Source: Symbiodinium natans (lineage: Eukaryota; Sar; Dinophyceae; Suessiales; Symbiodiniaceae). Taken from it: a stretch of DNA of 40,710 nt. Location: contig CAJNDS010000668.1 of assembly GCA_905221605.1 (NCBI GenBank), forward strand, positions 274,245 through 314,954, given 5' to 3'. Position numbers and translations under genes: made by a program. Positions 10,412 to 19,132 of the stretch are shown here, one piece after another. A model generated the notes under the pieces. It was not told where the DNA came from. It did not search any database and was given only the letters and a program-made list of their open reading frames with translations. Position 1 is the first letter of the stretch, and every line of letters starts with the position of its first letter.

Positions 10412-10921
10412 CCAAAGTGCCGCGGTCCCGACCCGCGCCAGTGGTGGCGGGTCGGGCCGCCTCGGTGCAGCGGATCCCACCCCAGCCACCCAAACTGCCG
10501 CCTTTTTCGGGTTTAGAGCGGTCTACCCCCCACGGCCCCCCTATCAAGGGGGCTTACACCTCGAGTCTCCCCCCTGGCCGGGGTGGGACGTGTTGACTGC
10601 TGCTGTTGCTTGAGCCTACACTTTCCTGGATCAACAGGGAGCGGGACAATCTGTTTCACCCATACTGTGTTTCAGACACCCTCAAGCCCAATTCCGGACC
10701 CAAGCTCATTCATATGGCAGAATGGCGAGGGCCAAGCTGGCGCAAGGGCCCTGGCGGGGGCAACTGCGGGGGCAACCCTGGCACGGGCAACCCTGGAAGG
10801 GGCAAGGCGAGTTTTTTTGTATTAAAAATACTTTCTTATTTCAAATTCTCTCTCTACATATATATATATATATGTCAACCTTGGCGGGGGCAACCCTGGC
10901 GGGGCCCTGGCGGGGGTGACT

Positions 10922-11108
10922 ACTAATGGGAAACCCTGGCAATTAATTAATAGAGAACTTTGACAGGGCCCTTCGCACTTGAAGCCCAGCTCGGCAACTA
11001 AACAAAACTTCATAGAGAAGGACGACGAAGCCTCGCCAGCGCGCGAAGAGGACGAGGTGCGTAGGGCCGTCGCAGAGAAGGTGCACAATTCCTGAGAAAG
11101 CGACGTGA
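10922..11108. repeat. Duplicated block, copy 1 (long form)
   Basis: Starts at ACTAATGG and contains GAGAACTTTGACAGGGCCCTT, split here to note AAGGACGACGAAGC and AGGTGCACAATTC as shared landmarks. The same landmarks occur in order at 11867-11952. This copy is longer by two internal segments of about 37 and 48 bases, so the other copy has deletions or this one has insertions. Both are preceded by an AT-rich patch with CATAT, implying that the duplicated unit is larger than the landmarks alone. No gene is recognised. Confidence 0.7.
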
Positions 11109-11283
11109 GGAGGCGCGGAACCCTGCCAGGGCAACCCGGCGAGGGCAATGTCACCCTGGCGGGGGCAACCCTGCCAAGGGCAACCCTAACTCGGCGGCAA
11201 CCCTGGCGGGGGCAACGCTGGTGGGGGCAACCCTGGTGGGGGCAACCCTGGCAATGGTAAAACTGGGCAACCCGGCGGGGTTG

Positions 11284-11666
11284 CGATAAAAACCATTAAA
11301 TCTACTGGACGTCTTAATTTTAACATAGAATGACATTGAAAGACTTCTCATAAAGTAAAATAGGATGAAAGATAATGAATCCTGCATTTTTATTTGGGGT
11401 ACAGCTTTTAGCATAGCATATTGGCATAAGAAATACCATTCAGGTACGATATGTAAGGGAGTAAGTAATCCACATGCTTCTACTGCATTCACTGGATGTG
11501 AGAAAGAGAAGCCGAAATGAATTTGAAGAAGATATAGATCGAGAATTAATATCTTTCCATAGAAATCTTTACTAATAATGAAAGGGGAAAATGCCATTTT
11601 ATTATTAGTGGAATTCCTTAAAGGAATATTAGAAGATAGAAAATGTAGATTAAAAATATGAAAAAT
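11284..11666 (-). pseudogene. cob: Mitochondrial cytochrome b (cob) fragment in nuclear DNA (NUMT)
   Basis: Cytochrome b is the haem-bearing core subunit of respiratory complex III in the inner mitochondrial membrane. On the minus strand this AT-rich insert encodes part of its C-terminal half. In order, it shows SSNIPLRNSTNNK (matching the conserved HGSSNPLG...NSNNDK stretch), SPFIISKDFYG (PF..SKD.FG), HPVNAVEACGLLTP and HIVPEWYFLCQYAMLKAVP. The last contains the PEWY motif of the ubiquinol-oxidation site. The HPDN position reads HPVN. After AVP the frame appears broken: one base off reads PNKNAGF, the expected continuation. There is no start or stop and only about 125 of roughly 360-380 codons are present. 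Minisatellite units abut both ends. It is almost certainly non-functional. Wording suggests a dinoflagellate-type source, which I have not verified by search. Confidence 0.88.
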
Positions 11667-11866
11667 GGCGGGGACAACCCTGACCATCCTGGCGGGCAAC
11701 CCTGGCGGGGGCAACCCTGGCGGGGCAACCTGACAGGGCAACCCTGGTGGGGGCAACCCTGGCGGGGGCAACCCTGGCAGAGGCAACCCTGGAGACAACC
11801 CTGGCAGGGGCAAGGTGAGGTATAAACATATGTTTATTTCTCTATGTCCGGACCCTGGCGGGGGCC

Positions 11867-11952
11867 ACTAATGGAGAACTTTGGCAGGGCCCTTCATAGA
11901 CAAGGACGACGAAGCACACAGGTGCACAATTCTTGAATAGGCGGCGAGGCCA
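11867..11952. repeat. Duplicated block, copy 2 (short form)
   Basis: Shares ACTAATGG, GAGAACTTTG, CAGGGCCCTT, AAGGACGACGAAGC and AGGTGCACAATTC in order with 10922-11108, but lacks two internal segments. An AT-rich patch (11,816-11,850) precedes it, as for copy 1. The cob fragment and minisatellite lie between the two copies. Confidence 0.7.
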
Positions 11953-13050
11953 ATTTCTGGGGGGCAACCGGAGGGGGCAACCCTGCTAATGAAGGCAACG
12001 CTGTCATCTGGGAGCAACTGGCGGGGGCAACCCTGGCGGGGGCAACCCTGGCGGGGGCAACGTTGGCGGGGGCAACCCCGAGGGCAACCCTGACGGGGGC
12101 AACCCTGGCGGGGCCAACCCTGGGCAACCCTGGCGGGGGCAACTTTGGCGGGGGCAACCCTGACGGGGGCAATCCTGGCGGGGGCAACCCTGGTGGGGCA
12201 ACTCTGGTGGGGGCAACCCTGGCGGCGGGGGCATCCTGGGGGGGCAAGCCTGGCGGGGGCAACCCTGGCGAAGGCAACCCTGGTGGGGGCAACCCTGGCG
12301 GGGGCAACCCTGGCAGGGGCAACCCTGGCGGGGGCAACCCTGGCGGGCAACCCTGGCGGGGGCAACCCCTGGTGGGGGCAACCCTGGCGGGCAACTCTGG
12401 CCCTGGCGGGGGCTGGCGGGGGCAACCCTGGCGGCCTGGCGGGGGCAACCCTCAGGGGCAATGCTGGTGCGGGCAATTCTGGTGGGGGCAACTGGCGGGG
12501 GCAACCCTGGCGGGGGCAGGGCAACCCTGGCGGGGGCAACTCTGGCAGGGGCAAACTTGGTGGGGGCAACCCTGGCGGGGGCAATTGTGGTGGTGGGGGC
12601 AACCGGGCAAAGGCAACCCTCACGCGAACAACCCTGGCGAGGGCAACCCTGGCGGGGGCAACCCTGGCGGGGGCAACCCTGCCGGGGCAACCCTGGCGGG
12701 GGCAACCCTGGCGGGGGGGGCGGGGGCAACCCTTTAGGGGCAACCTGGCGCGGGCAATTCTGGTGGGGGCAACTGGCAGGGGCAGGGCAACCCTGGCGGG
12801 GGCAACTCTGGCAGGGGCAAACTTGGTGGGGCAACCCTGGCGTGGGCAACCCTGGCGGGGGCAACCCTGGCGGGGCCAACCTGGCGGGGGCAACCCTGGC
12901 AACTTTGGGGGGGCAACCCTGGCGGGGCAACCCTGGCGGCGGGCAACCTTGGCGGGCTGCTGGGGCACCCTGGCAGGCAACCTTGGCGGGGGCAACCTGA
13001 CTGGCGGGGGCAACCCTGTGGAGGACCCCGGGCGGGGGCAACCTGGGGGG
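11951..13050. repeat. Main 15-bp minisatellite array
   Basis: About seventy imperfect copies of GGGGGCAACCCTGGC, with frequent loss or gain of G in the G5 run and point changes such as GGTGGG or AACTCT. The CAACCCT part resembles a degenerate telomere unit, so the array may have grown from one; this is inference. ORFs of up to 381 codons across it are artefacts of the stop-free unit. Confidence 0.93.
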
Positions 13051-14820
13051 GGCGCAACAGCTTCTTAGGCCCGACCTCCCCCGCCGGGGTCGCGCGTCGG
13101 GGGTTTAGGGTTAATCCATTATTACATTGTGCCCTATGGCTAGCAGGGATGCATCAGGTGTGGCAAGCTCGATCTGCTTGGCAAAGCAAGCAGATCTCGA
13201 AGCGGTAGCGTTCAGTTGTACCGGCCGCCGCTTGGCGCGGGCGGCCTATGGTTTAGGGTTTAGGGTTTAGGGTCAGGGCCCAACAACCCCAGCAGGGCAT
13301 CAGCCCCAACACAGGCCTCCCAACGGAGCAACGCACCTTGAAGTCACAAGATCATGGCTATATCCCCCTTGGGATTTTTCTTATAGGAGGATATTAAACA
13401 TATTTTTTTATTATGGTTCTAAGGGGAGTATAGATGGCACAGCACTTGATTTGGTCATCCAACTGCCGCGTTGAGTTTGGACAGCCGCTGTAGCCTGGTT
13501 AACTGGGTTTTGGAGTTCTGTACTTTAATACTTTTTTGGTTCTGGCTTCCTGTCATAGCTCCTTATACCTAAAAAGTATGTACTTCTTTTCCAGGGTCTA
13601 CTCCAAAGTAGGGTTAATTACCCAGTAGAGTTTACTCACCCCTGCCTTAGCCCGTACTACCAGAAGCCCAAAGTTTAACCTTTCCCTGGAAAATTCGGCC
13701 AGGTTTTGGGGTTCAGGGGTTGAGGAGGTTTAGGGGATTAAGGGGTTTAAGGGGGTTTAGAAGGTTTAGGAGGTTTAGCGGACTTGCGGGCTTTCGAAGG
13801 TTTAGGAGGTTTAGGGGATTCAGGGGATGTAGGGGTTAGGCGGTTCTTCAGGAAGGGGTTACATACCCCCCTAAACCCTAAACCAAGCCCTAAACCCCAA
13901 TCCCTAAACCCTGAACCCTAAACCCTAAACCCTACACCCTAAACCCTAAACCCTAAACCCCCCTCTCTTAAGAACTCTACAAAGGCTTCTGGGGCCTGCA
14001 CAGGTCGAAGCCCTGGCGATCCCTGGGATGGATTCTGGGACGGGGGCAACGGCACGACCATTGTCATCGAGAGGCTCTTCCCAAGTGCTAGGAACCGGCT
14101 GAGGGTTTAGGGTTTAGGGTTCAGGGTTCAGGGTTTAGGGTTTAGGGTTTAGGGCCCGTGTTGCAACTAGGCAGGGTTTTAGGCTTTGGGGTGTAGGCGT
14201 GCTCGCAGAGGGTTGAGAAATCGCCGACTTAAATACAGCCCAACTCGTGCCATGGCGCACTCTTGGAAATGTTGGGTGGCCAGGTTCCTGGTTATTCTTG
14301 CCCTAAACCCTGAGCCCTAAGCCCTAAACCCTAAACCCTGAGCCCTAAAGAATTATTTGAAGTGTTGAGTTCCCATTTTATTGAGAGCCCGAGGGAACCA
14401 CCCTAAAACCTAAGCCCTCTCGTTCCTAGGACTTTGCCGTGTTTGGAGTCATTGTCAAACCCATGTCCCTAAACCACTGACCCTAAACCCTCAACCCTAC
14501 GCCCTAAAGCGCTTAAGCCCTAAACCCTAACACCCTGAACCCTAAACCCTAATACCCTAATAAGTTTAATACCCCAAGCCCTACACCCTACACCCTAACA
14601 CCCTAAACCCTAAATCCTAGACCCTAAACCCTAAACCCTAACACCTTACCCTAACACCCTAACACCCTAACACCCTAACACCCTAACACCCTAACACCCT
14701 AACACCCTAACACCCTAACACCCTAACACCCTAAACCCTCAAAACCTTAGGGCGGCTCAACAGCCTTAGGGAGTACTACTGGCAAGGGGGCATGATAGGG
14801 GGTTAGGGCCGGTTTGGGGT
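13051..14820. repeat. Telomere-like mosaic, gene-free
   Basis: Contains short G-rich blocks at 13250-13272 and 14100-14152. C-rich blocks lie at 13870-13962 and 14300-14350, and the CCCTAACA array is listed separately. A perfect 10-bp hairpin, GATCTGCTTG with its complement, spans 13171-13196. Unique DNA at 13,320-13,690 is mildly AT-rich and holds no ORF I can support. At 13,700-13,850 a degenerate GGAGGTTTAGG repeat occurs. Confidence 0.85.
14649..14735. repeat. Octamer variant array (CACCCTAA)n
   Basis: About eleven near-perfect CACCCTAA octamers, flanked by mixed CCCTAAA and CCCTACA units. It differs from the CCCTAAAA octamer at 3529-3712, so octamer variants arose at least twice. Confidence 0.93.
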
Positions 14821-15440
14821 GCTTTGGGTGTTGAGAGTCGAGAGTTTAGGGGTTTGGGATGTGTTGGGCGTTTTGATTTTTTTTGGTGTGTTTCGGGTGC
14901 TTTGGTTGTTTACGGTTTACGGACTGCTCACCCCCTCAGCCTCAGCTGCCCCTGCCTGAGAATGCAAAGTACTCTACTTAATAGCCCTACTCTACTTAGC
15001 AACTACGTACTAAGTCCGTTGAGGAATGAGGGATTGAAGATGAGGGGGGGGGGGGGCAGAAGAGCACCATTTTGGCAACTTTTGTCGTCGGATCTTCGAT
15101 ATTGCAGTCTTCAACATGGGCCTGTAGAGCAACCCCCAGATACCTTGCCGCTTCTGCAGCTTTACGGCTACTTGCAACACGAAGGTTCCGAACGCCTTGC
15201 ACCCTTAACGTCCTACACCCCAAAGCCTCCAAGCTGAAAGTGTTCGGGTTTAGGTTGAGGGTGGGTCAACTACAGGAGATTCCTGGTGAATGTCGAATCT
15301 TGCCTAGTTGGGGTGCTGGGCTGGGGGTCGAGGCCGGTAAGGAGATTGTAAATGGGAGCAGCGGCGGCATCGAATCGTGATGAAAATGCATGCTGACAGT
15401 GTGTCATTGCCACAGTTTCTTCCACTTATAGTTCGTTTCC
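14821..15440. other. Unique DNA, no gene recognised
   Basis: Overlapping ORFs of 78-137 codons on both strands share no known motif, and a poly-G run near 15,048 interrupts them. No telomere-like repeats occur here. It leads into a 158-bp tandem duplication. Confidence 0.5.
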
Positions 15441-15735
15441 TCCGGCTGTTGCACGTGGCACCGTTCTCCCGTTCCCATCACGGGGCTGCACGAATCATGA
15501 TCACAAATCGCCCACGACCTCCTTTCAATACCACACGGCGTCAGCAACAGCATCAGAAACAGCATCAGCAGCAGCCTGTGATCAATACATTGGTTTGTTC
15601 CGGCCCTTGCACGTGGCACCGTTCCCCAGGAATGGTCCAATTCATGGGGCTGCACGAATCATAATGACAAATCGCCCACGACTTCCTTTGAATAACGCAC
15701 AGCATCAGCAGCGGCATCAGCATTTGCAAAAGCAA
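15440..15735. repeat. 158-bp tandem duplication
   Basis: Two imperfect copies share TTGCACGTGGCACCGTTC, GGGGCTGCACGAATCAT, ACAAATCGCCCACGAC and a CAGCATCAGCA-rich end. GCACGTGGCACC starts at 15451 and again at 15609. ORFs cross the duplication on both strands, giving repeated peptides such as FRPLHVAPF, but no frame resembles a known protein. The Gln/His-rich ends come from CAGCAT triplets. Confidence 0.85.
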
Positions 15736-16760
15736 CAGCAACCAGAGCCGGCAACGACACGCGGACGTTACTGCGCGCGCGCATGCATGCGGAGCACAGC
15801 GTGTTGGGTAGGCGTTTTGCGTGATCTGCGTGGAGCGAACAGCATGTCGCATTTCAGAGACATTTGCGAGTTCATCGTTGTTTTCGGTGTTTTTGTTTCT
15901 TGGCTTGTTTTATTTGGAAATGCGTTGCGCGTTGCCTTCGTGCTACAGGAGCTATGTGCTAGACAGCAGTGGCAGACATTGTGCAGGAGTGCCTTGCTGC
16001 AAGCCTTGCTTCCGTAATGTCAGTTTGTCTGCGTTTCGAGACAAAACATGCCATTCGCTTAGGACATCTGCTAAACGGAAATTTTCGGTCGCAGGTTGGG
16101 CATTGTGTCTGCCCGAAAAGACTGTCAATGTGCATTGGTTGGGAGGTTTTATCCGTTAAGCCCTAAACTCTACACCTTTGGAGTGTGAAATTCCGGGGTT
16201 GTGAGCTTGGTCTCTTGATCTAGCCAGAAGGGCTGGGAGATCCCTACTATTTGTGGATGTAGGGTTTCGGGTTTAGGGTTTCCGAGTTGACATTAAGCAT
16301 TAGGGTCTAGGGCCGAGGGCGAACCGAAACTGCACCGGAGTAAACAAACTACATTTCTGTGACCCTGCCCCTAGTTGGTCTCACTGCGCACCCTTCTTGC
16401 AGAGGGGTATGACGACATGTATGTGGCTGCAAACCTAGGGTTCAGCTTAGGGTTGGGCTCGGAGAGCAGGGTTTGCGAAGCGTTTCAGGCACCCTCCCAA
16501 AGCCATTCCTTATCCTTCTTTGGGACACAGAAATCGTGTGGGCATGGATGATGGCCACTCGCACGCTTTGGTAACATGAACGTCATCATCGTGCGGGCAT
16601 GGGTGCTCTGGGCAATTCGCGCGCACTGGCAACATGGATGCTATCACCGTGCGGGGATGAATCTTCTGGTGAGCAGCGACAAAAACACAGCAGAAAGAAG
16701 GACAGTGCCGGCAAGAACAATAATTACAGCGACAGCGACAGCAGCAGCGACGCAGCGACG
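15736..16760. other. Unique DNA, no gene recognised, with a short tandem duplication
   Basis: A plus-strand ORF of 140 codons ends at 16017 and includes a hydrophobic stretch around 15,860-15,950, but no family is recognisable. Telomere-like remnants lie near 16,260-16,310. At 16,560-16,680 two copies of a segment of about 61 bp share GGCAACATGGATG-like and ATCACCGTGCGGG-like sequence. Confidence 0.5.
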
Positions 16761-16813
16761 GTAGCAGAAGCAGTACCGGCAGCAGCAGCAGCGGCGGCGG
16801 CGGCGGCGGCGGC

Positions 16814-16891
<78 letters not shown>
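16722..16891. repeat. GCA/GCG triplet repeat tract
   Basis: Begins as degenerate GACAGCGAC/AGCAGC triplets, becomes uninterrupted GCG triplets near 16,791-16,815, then about 25 GCA triplets. Depending on frame it reads poly-Ala or poly-Gln/Ser, and poly-Leu or poly-Cys on the minus strand. No flanking domain suggests a real homopolymeric protein. Confidence 0.92.
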
Positions 16892-17779
16892 TTTGTATTT
16901 CTACGTGCCAAGATATGACACTGCATGTGCCTGCGCCCCTCCCCCCCCAAAAAAAAGAAACCCTTACTTCAAAGCCCTTGCAATCTTCCACGGTTCTAAC
17001 ACTGAGCCCCCTAAACCCTAAACCCTAAACCCTGAACCCGACACCCGAAACCCGAAACCCTACGGTCCAGGGGTACAATCTTCTGGGGAGCCGTCACCAC
17101 CAAGATGAAGGGCATAGGCCCAGCCCAGGGTTTCAGGGCTCCTTTGTCGTCACTACATGGGTTTAGGGTTTAGGGTTTAGGGTTTAGGGTTCTGGAGTAT
17201 AGGGCATGAAGGAACCTTCCTTTGTCAACTCTTTGGACATCGTGTCCCGGGTATCATACGGCCGCCTTAGATTCAGGGTATCCTGGAAGCGACAATGCAC
17301 CATCTCTAGAGTACAGCTTGCAGGCAATTGCCGCGATTCAGGGTTTAGGGTTTAAATCAAACTGAACAAAGCAATCTTTCAGGAGTTGCTTGTGAGAAGG
17401 CTTCTATTTGAGAAGCAGGCTTGTATGTGCTTTCGGGTTTAGGGTTCAGGGTTTCGGGGTTTGGTGGAAGATGTTGGATGGTGGCCGCAGCTTCTGACAC
17501 GGGAGGGCGAAGCAACCAATCATATGCTTTCAGCCTTTCTAGCAGTTTGAACGGCCAACTTGTTTCAATCCCTCAACAAAATGTGCATCTCCACGGTCCT
17601 TGCATCCAGACCCACCAAACATAAAGCATTTGCTGACAAACCCTCCTCATAACCCTCAACCCTTAAAGCAAGTAAAAGGCGCACCTTCCAAGTCCCTTAG
17701 CTCTCGAACCGCTAAGACACTCAAAGCCTCAGCCCTTATCCCCTTTAGCGCTACCCAGAGACTCCATTACCCCTTAAGC
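16892..17779. other. Mixed unique DNA and short telomere-like blocks
   Basis: C-rich units at 17,008-17,062 and G-rich units at 17,160-17,192 and 17,435-17,460. The rest is unique, with only short ORFs and no recognisable gene. Confidence 0.6.
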
Positions 17780-17922
17780 AAGGAATGTTCCTTAAACCAT
17801 ATAAGGAACCCTATTGCAATTTAAGGAATATTCCTTGATCCATATTAGGAACCCTATGACAATGTAAGGGATATTCCTTAAACCATATAAAGAACCCTTT
17901 TACGATTTCAGGAATATTCCTC
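17780..17922. repeat. 43-bp tandem repeat built on the palindrome AAGGAATATTCCTT
   Basis: Three full copies (17780-17822, 17823-17865, 17866-17908) and a partial fourth. Each starts with AAGGAATATTCCTT or a one-base variant, continues with AACCATATAAGGAACCC and ends in an AT-rich spacer. A CCCTCAA array begins directly after it. Each unit can form a 6-7 bp hairpin. Confidence 0.9.
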
Positions 17923-17930
17923 ACCCTAAA

Positions 17931-17932
17931 CC

Positions 17933-17992
<60 letters not shown>

Positions 17993-18059
17993 ACCCTAAA
18001 CCCTAAACCCTAAACCCTAAACCCTAAACCCTAAACCCTAAACCCTAAACCCTAAACCC
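17931..18059. repeat. Variant array (CCCTCAA)n followed by (CCCTAAA)n
   Basis: About ten consecutive CCCTCAA units switch sharply to about nine CCCTAAA units. As at 8295-8410, a pure variant block sits beside a pure canonical block. Confidence 0.95.
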
Positions 18060-18877
18060 CATTACAAGGGGTATTGGATTTTTTTGGGTACATCTGCATC
18101 CTGGGAGCCCTGCAGTCGTACTGACGCCTAGCGGGTCTTGGCCAGAGGCTTTAGGGTTTAGGGTTTAGGGTTTAGGGTTTAGGGTTTAGGATTTAGGATT
18201 TAGGGTCAGGGTTTAGGGTTTAGGGTTGGAAAGAGCGAGCATGATCCCGACGAAAGCGTTTAAGGTTTAGGGTTTAGGGTTTGGGGTTTTGGGTTTAGGG
18301 TTTAGGATTCCTGGATACTACACGCCACGACCCTTGCTGGCAGTCTCCACCATCGTAGACAAGGGGACGACAACCTTTGAGACGGAGGCGCACTCCGGTT
18401 TAGGGTTTAGGGTTTCGGGTTTAGGGTTTAGGGTTTAGGGTTTGTGGTTCAGGATGTACGTGGGGCTGCATGGGTAGTTTCAAGTATGGAAATAAGTAGG
18501 GCATCTGTACTTCTACCCTTCTTAAGTGTGCTCAGAACCCCACTTACAACTACCGCCTGCACCCCCAAACCCAAACCCTAAACTCAACCTCCAAGAAGGT
18601 TAGGGTCAGTAAACCCTAAACCCCAAACCCGAAAGGCTCAACCCCAAACCCACAAAAAGACGAGGTGCCAGATTTTTCGGCTCGCTTCTGCGGCACCCTG
18701 CATGGGCCGGACGACCTCCGCTTCAACTCAGAGGTGCGCTTCCAGGGTTTAGGGTTTAGGGTTTTATAGGGTTTAGGGTTTAGGGTTTAGGGTTTAGGGT
18801 TTAGGGTGTAGGGTTTAGGGTTTAGGGTTTAGGGTTTAGGGTTTGGGAGGGCACTGAGGGGCGCTTCAGGGGCACTT
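18060..18877. repeat. Telomere-like mosaic
   Basis: G-rich blocks at 18149-18232, 18262-18308, 18398-18450 and 18744-18847 are separated by unique linkers. Near 18,460-18,590 a linker carries CATGGGTAGTTTCAAGTATGG on the left and AACTACC on the right. It is flanked by G-rich then C-rich repeats, so it may be a decayed family 1 foldback element. Confidence 0.85.
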
Positions 18878-19132
18878 TACTTGGAGGTTCATGGGTAGTT
18901 TATGGGCAGGGATATAAGTATGTTAACTGTACTTGCAACCCTACTTGGTAGCCCACTGGTACCCTGTATTGTTTTTTGGTTTTGGGTTCCCTTATCAAGT
19001 CACCAGCCCCCAAAAAGAGTGCCCTTAGTGGAAAATGGTTACTGGGCTACCAAGAGTAGTATGGCAACTGTGCTTGCGGCCCTATTTGGGGGTACTCATA
19101 ACCCTACGTAGAAAATTCCATGAGCCTCCAAG
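18878..19132. mobile_element. Foldback element, family 1, copy C (possibly two nested copies)
   Basis: The left end TACTTGGAGGTTCATGGGTAG and right end CCATGAGCCTCCAAG are inverted relatives. The interior repeats CAACTGTACTTGCAACCCTA and a variant of it, starting near 18,925 and 19,063, so this may be two elements side by side. No ORF spans it. Confidence 0.5.

Larger units (their letters stand above)
10737..13050. repeat. Composite GC-rich minisatellite domain
   Basis: Most of this domain is a 15-bp unit, GGGGGCAACCCTGGC. It appears in patches at 10737-10806, 10877-10919, 11116-11283, 11667-11815 and 11951-13050. The patches are separated by an AT segment with (TA)n at 10,807-10,876, two copies of a duplicated block (10922-11108 and 11867-11952) and a mitochondrial cob fragment (11284-11666). 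Because the unit is five codons long and lacks stops, ORFs appear in all six frames. They read GNPGG, GATLA or GQPWR on plus and PPPGL, ARVAP or QGCPR on minus. Frequent indels shift the frame, which argues against coding. Confidence 0.92.

Noticed and set aside
11868-13068. ORFs up to 381 codons with collagen-like or proline-rich repeats
   Set aside because: All six frames are open because the 15-bp unit lacks stops, frames shift at indels, and no non-repeat domain is attached.
13171-13196. Perfect 10-bp hairpin as a transcription terminator
   Set aside because: No gene lies upstream, no T-run follows, and hairpin terminators of this kind are bacterial.
15063-15075. CCATTTTGGC as a spliced-leader gene
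   Set aside because: Only ten bases match; the essential TCAAG end, donor site and Sm-like region are missing.
16510-17021. Poly-Ala, poly-Gln or poly-Leu protein over the triplet tract
   Set aside because: Every frame gives a homopolymer and no flanking domain or codon mixing supports translation.
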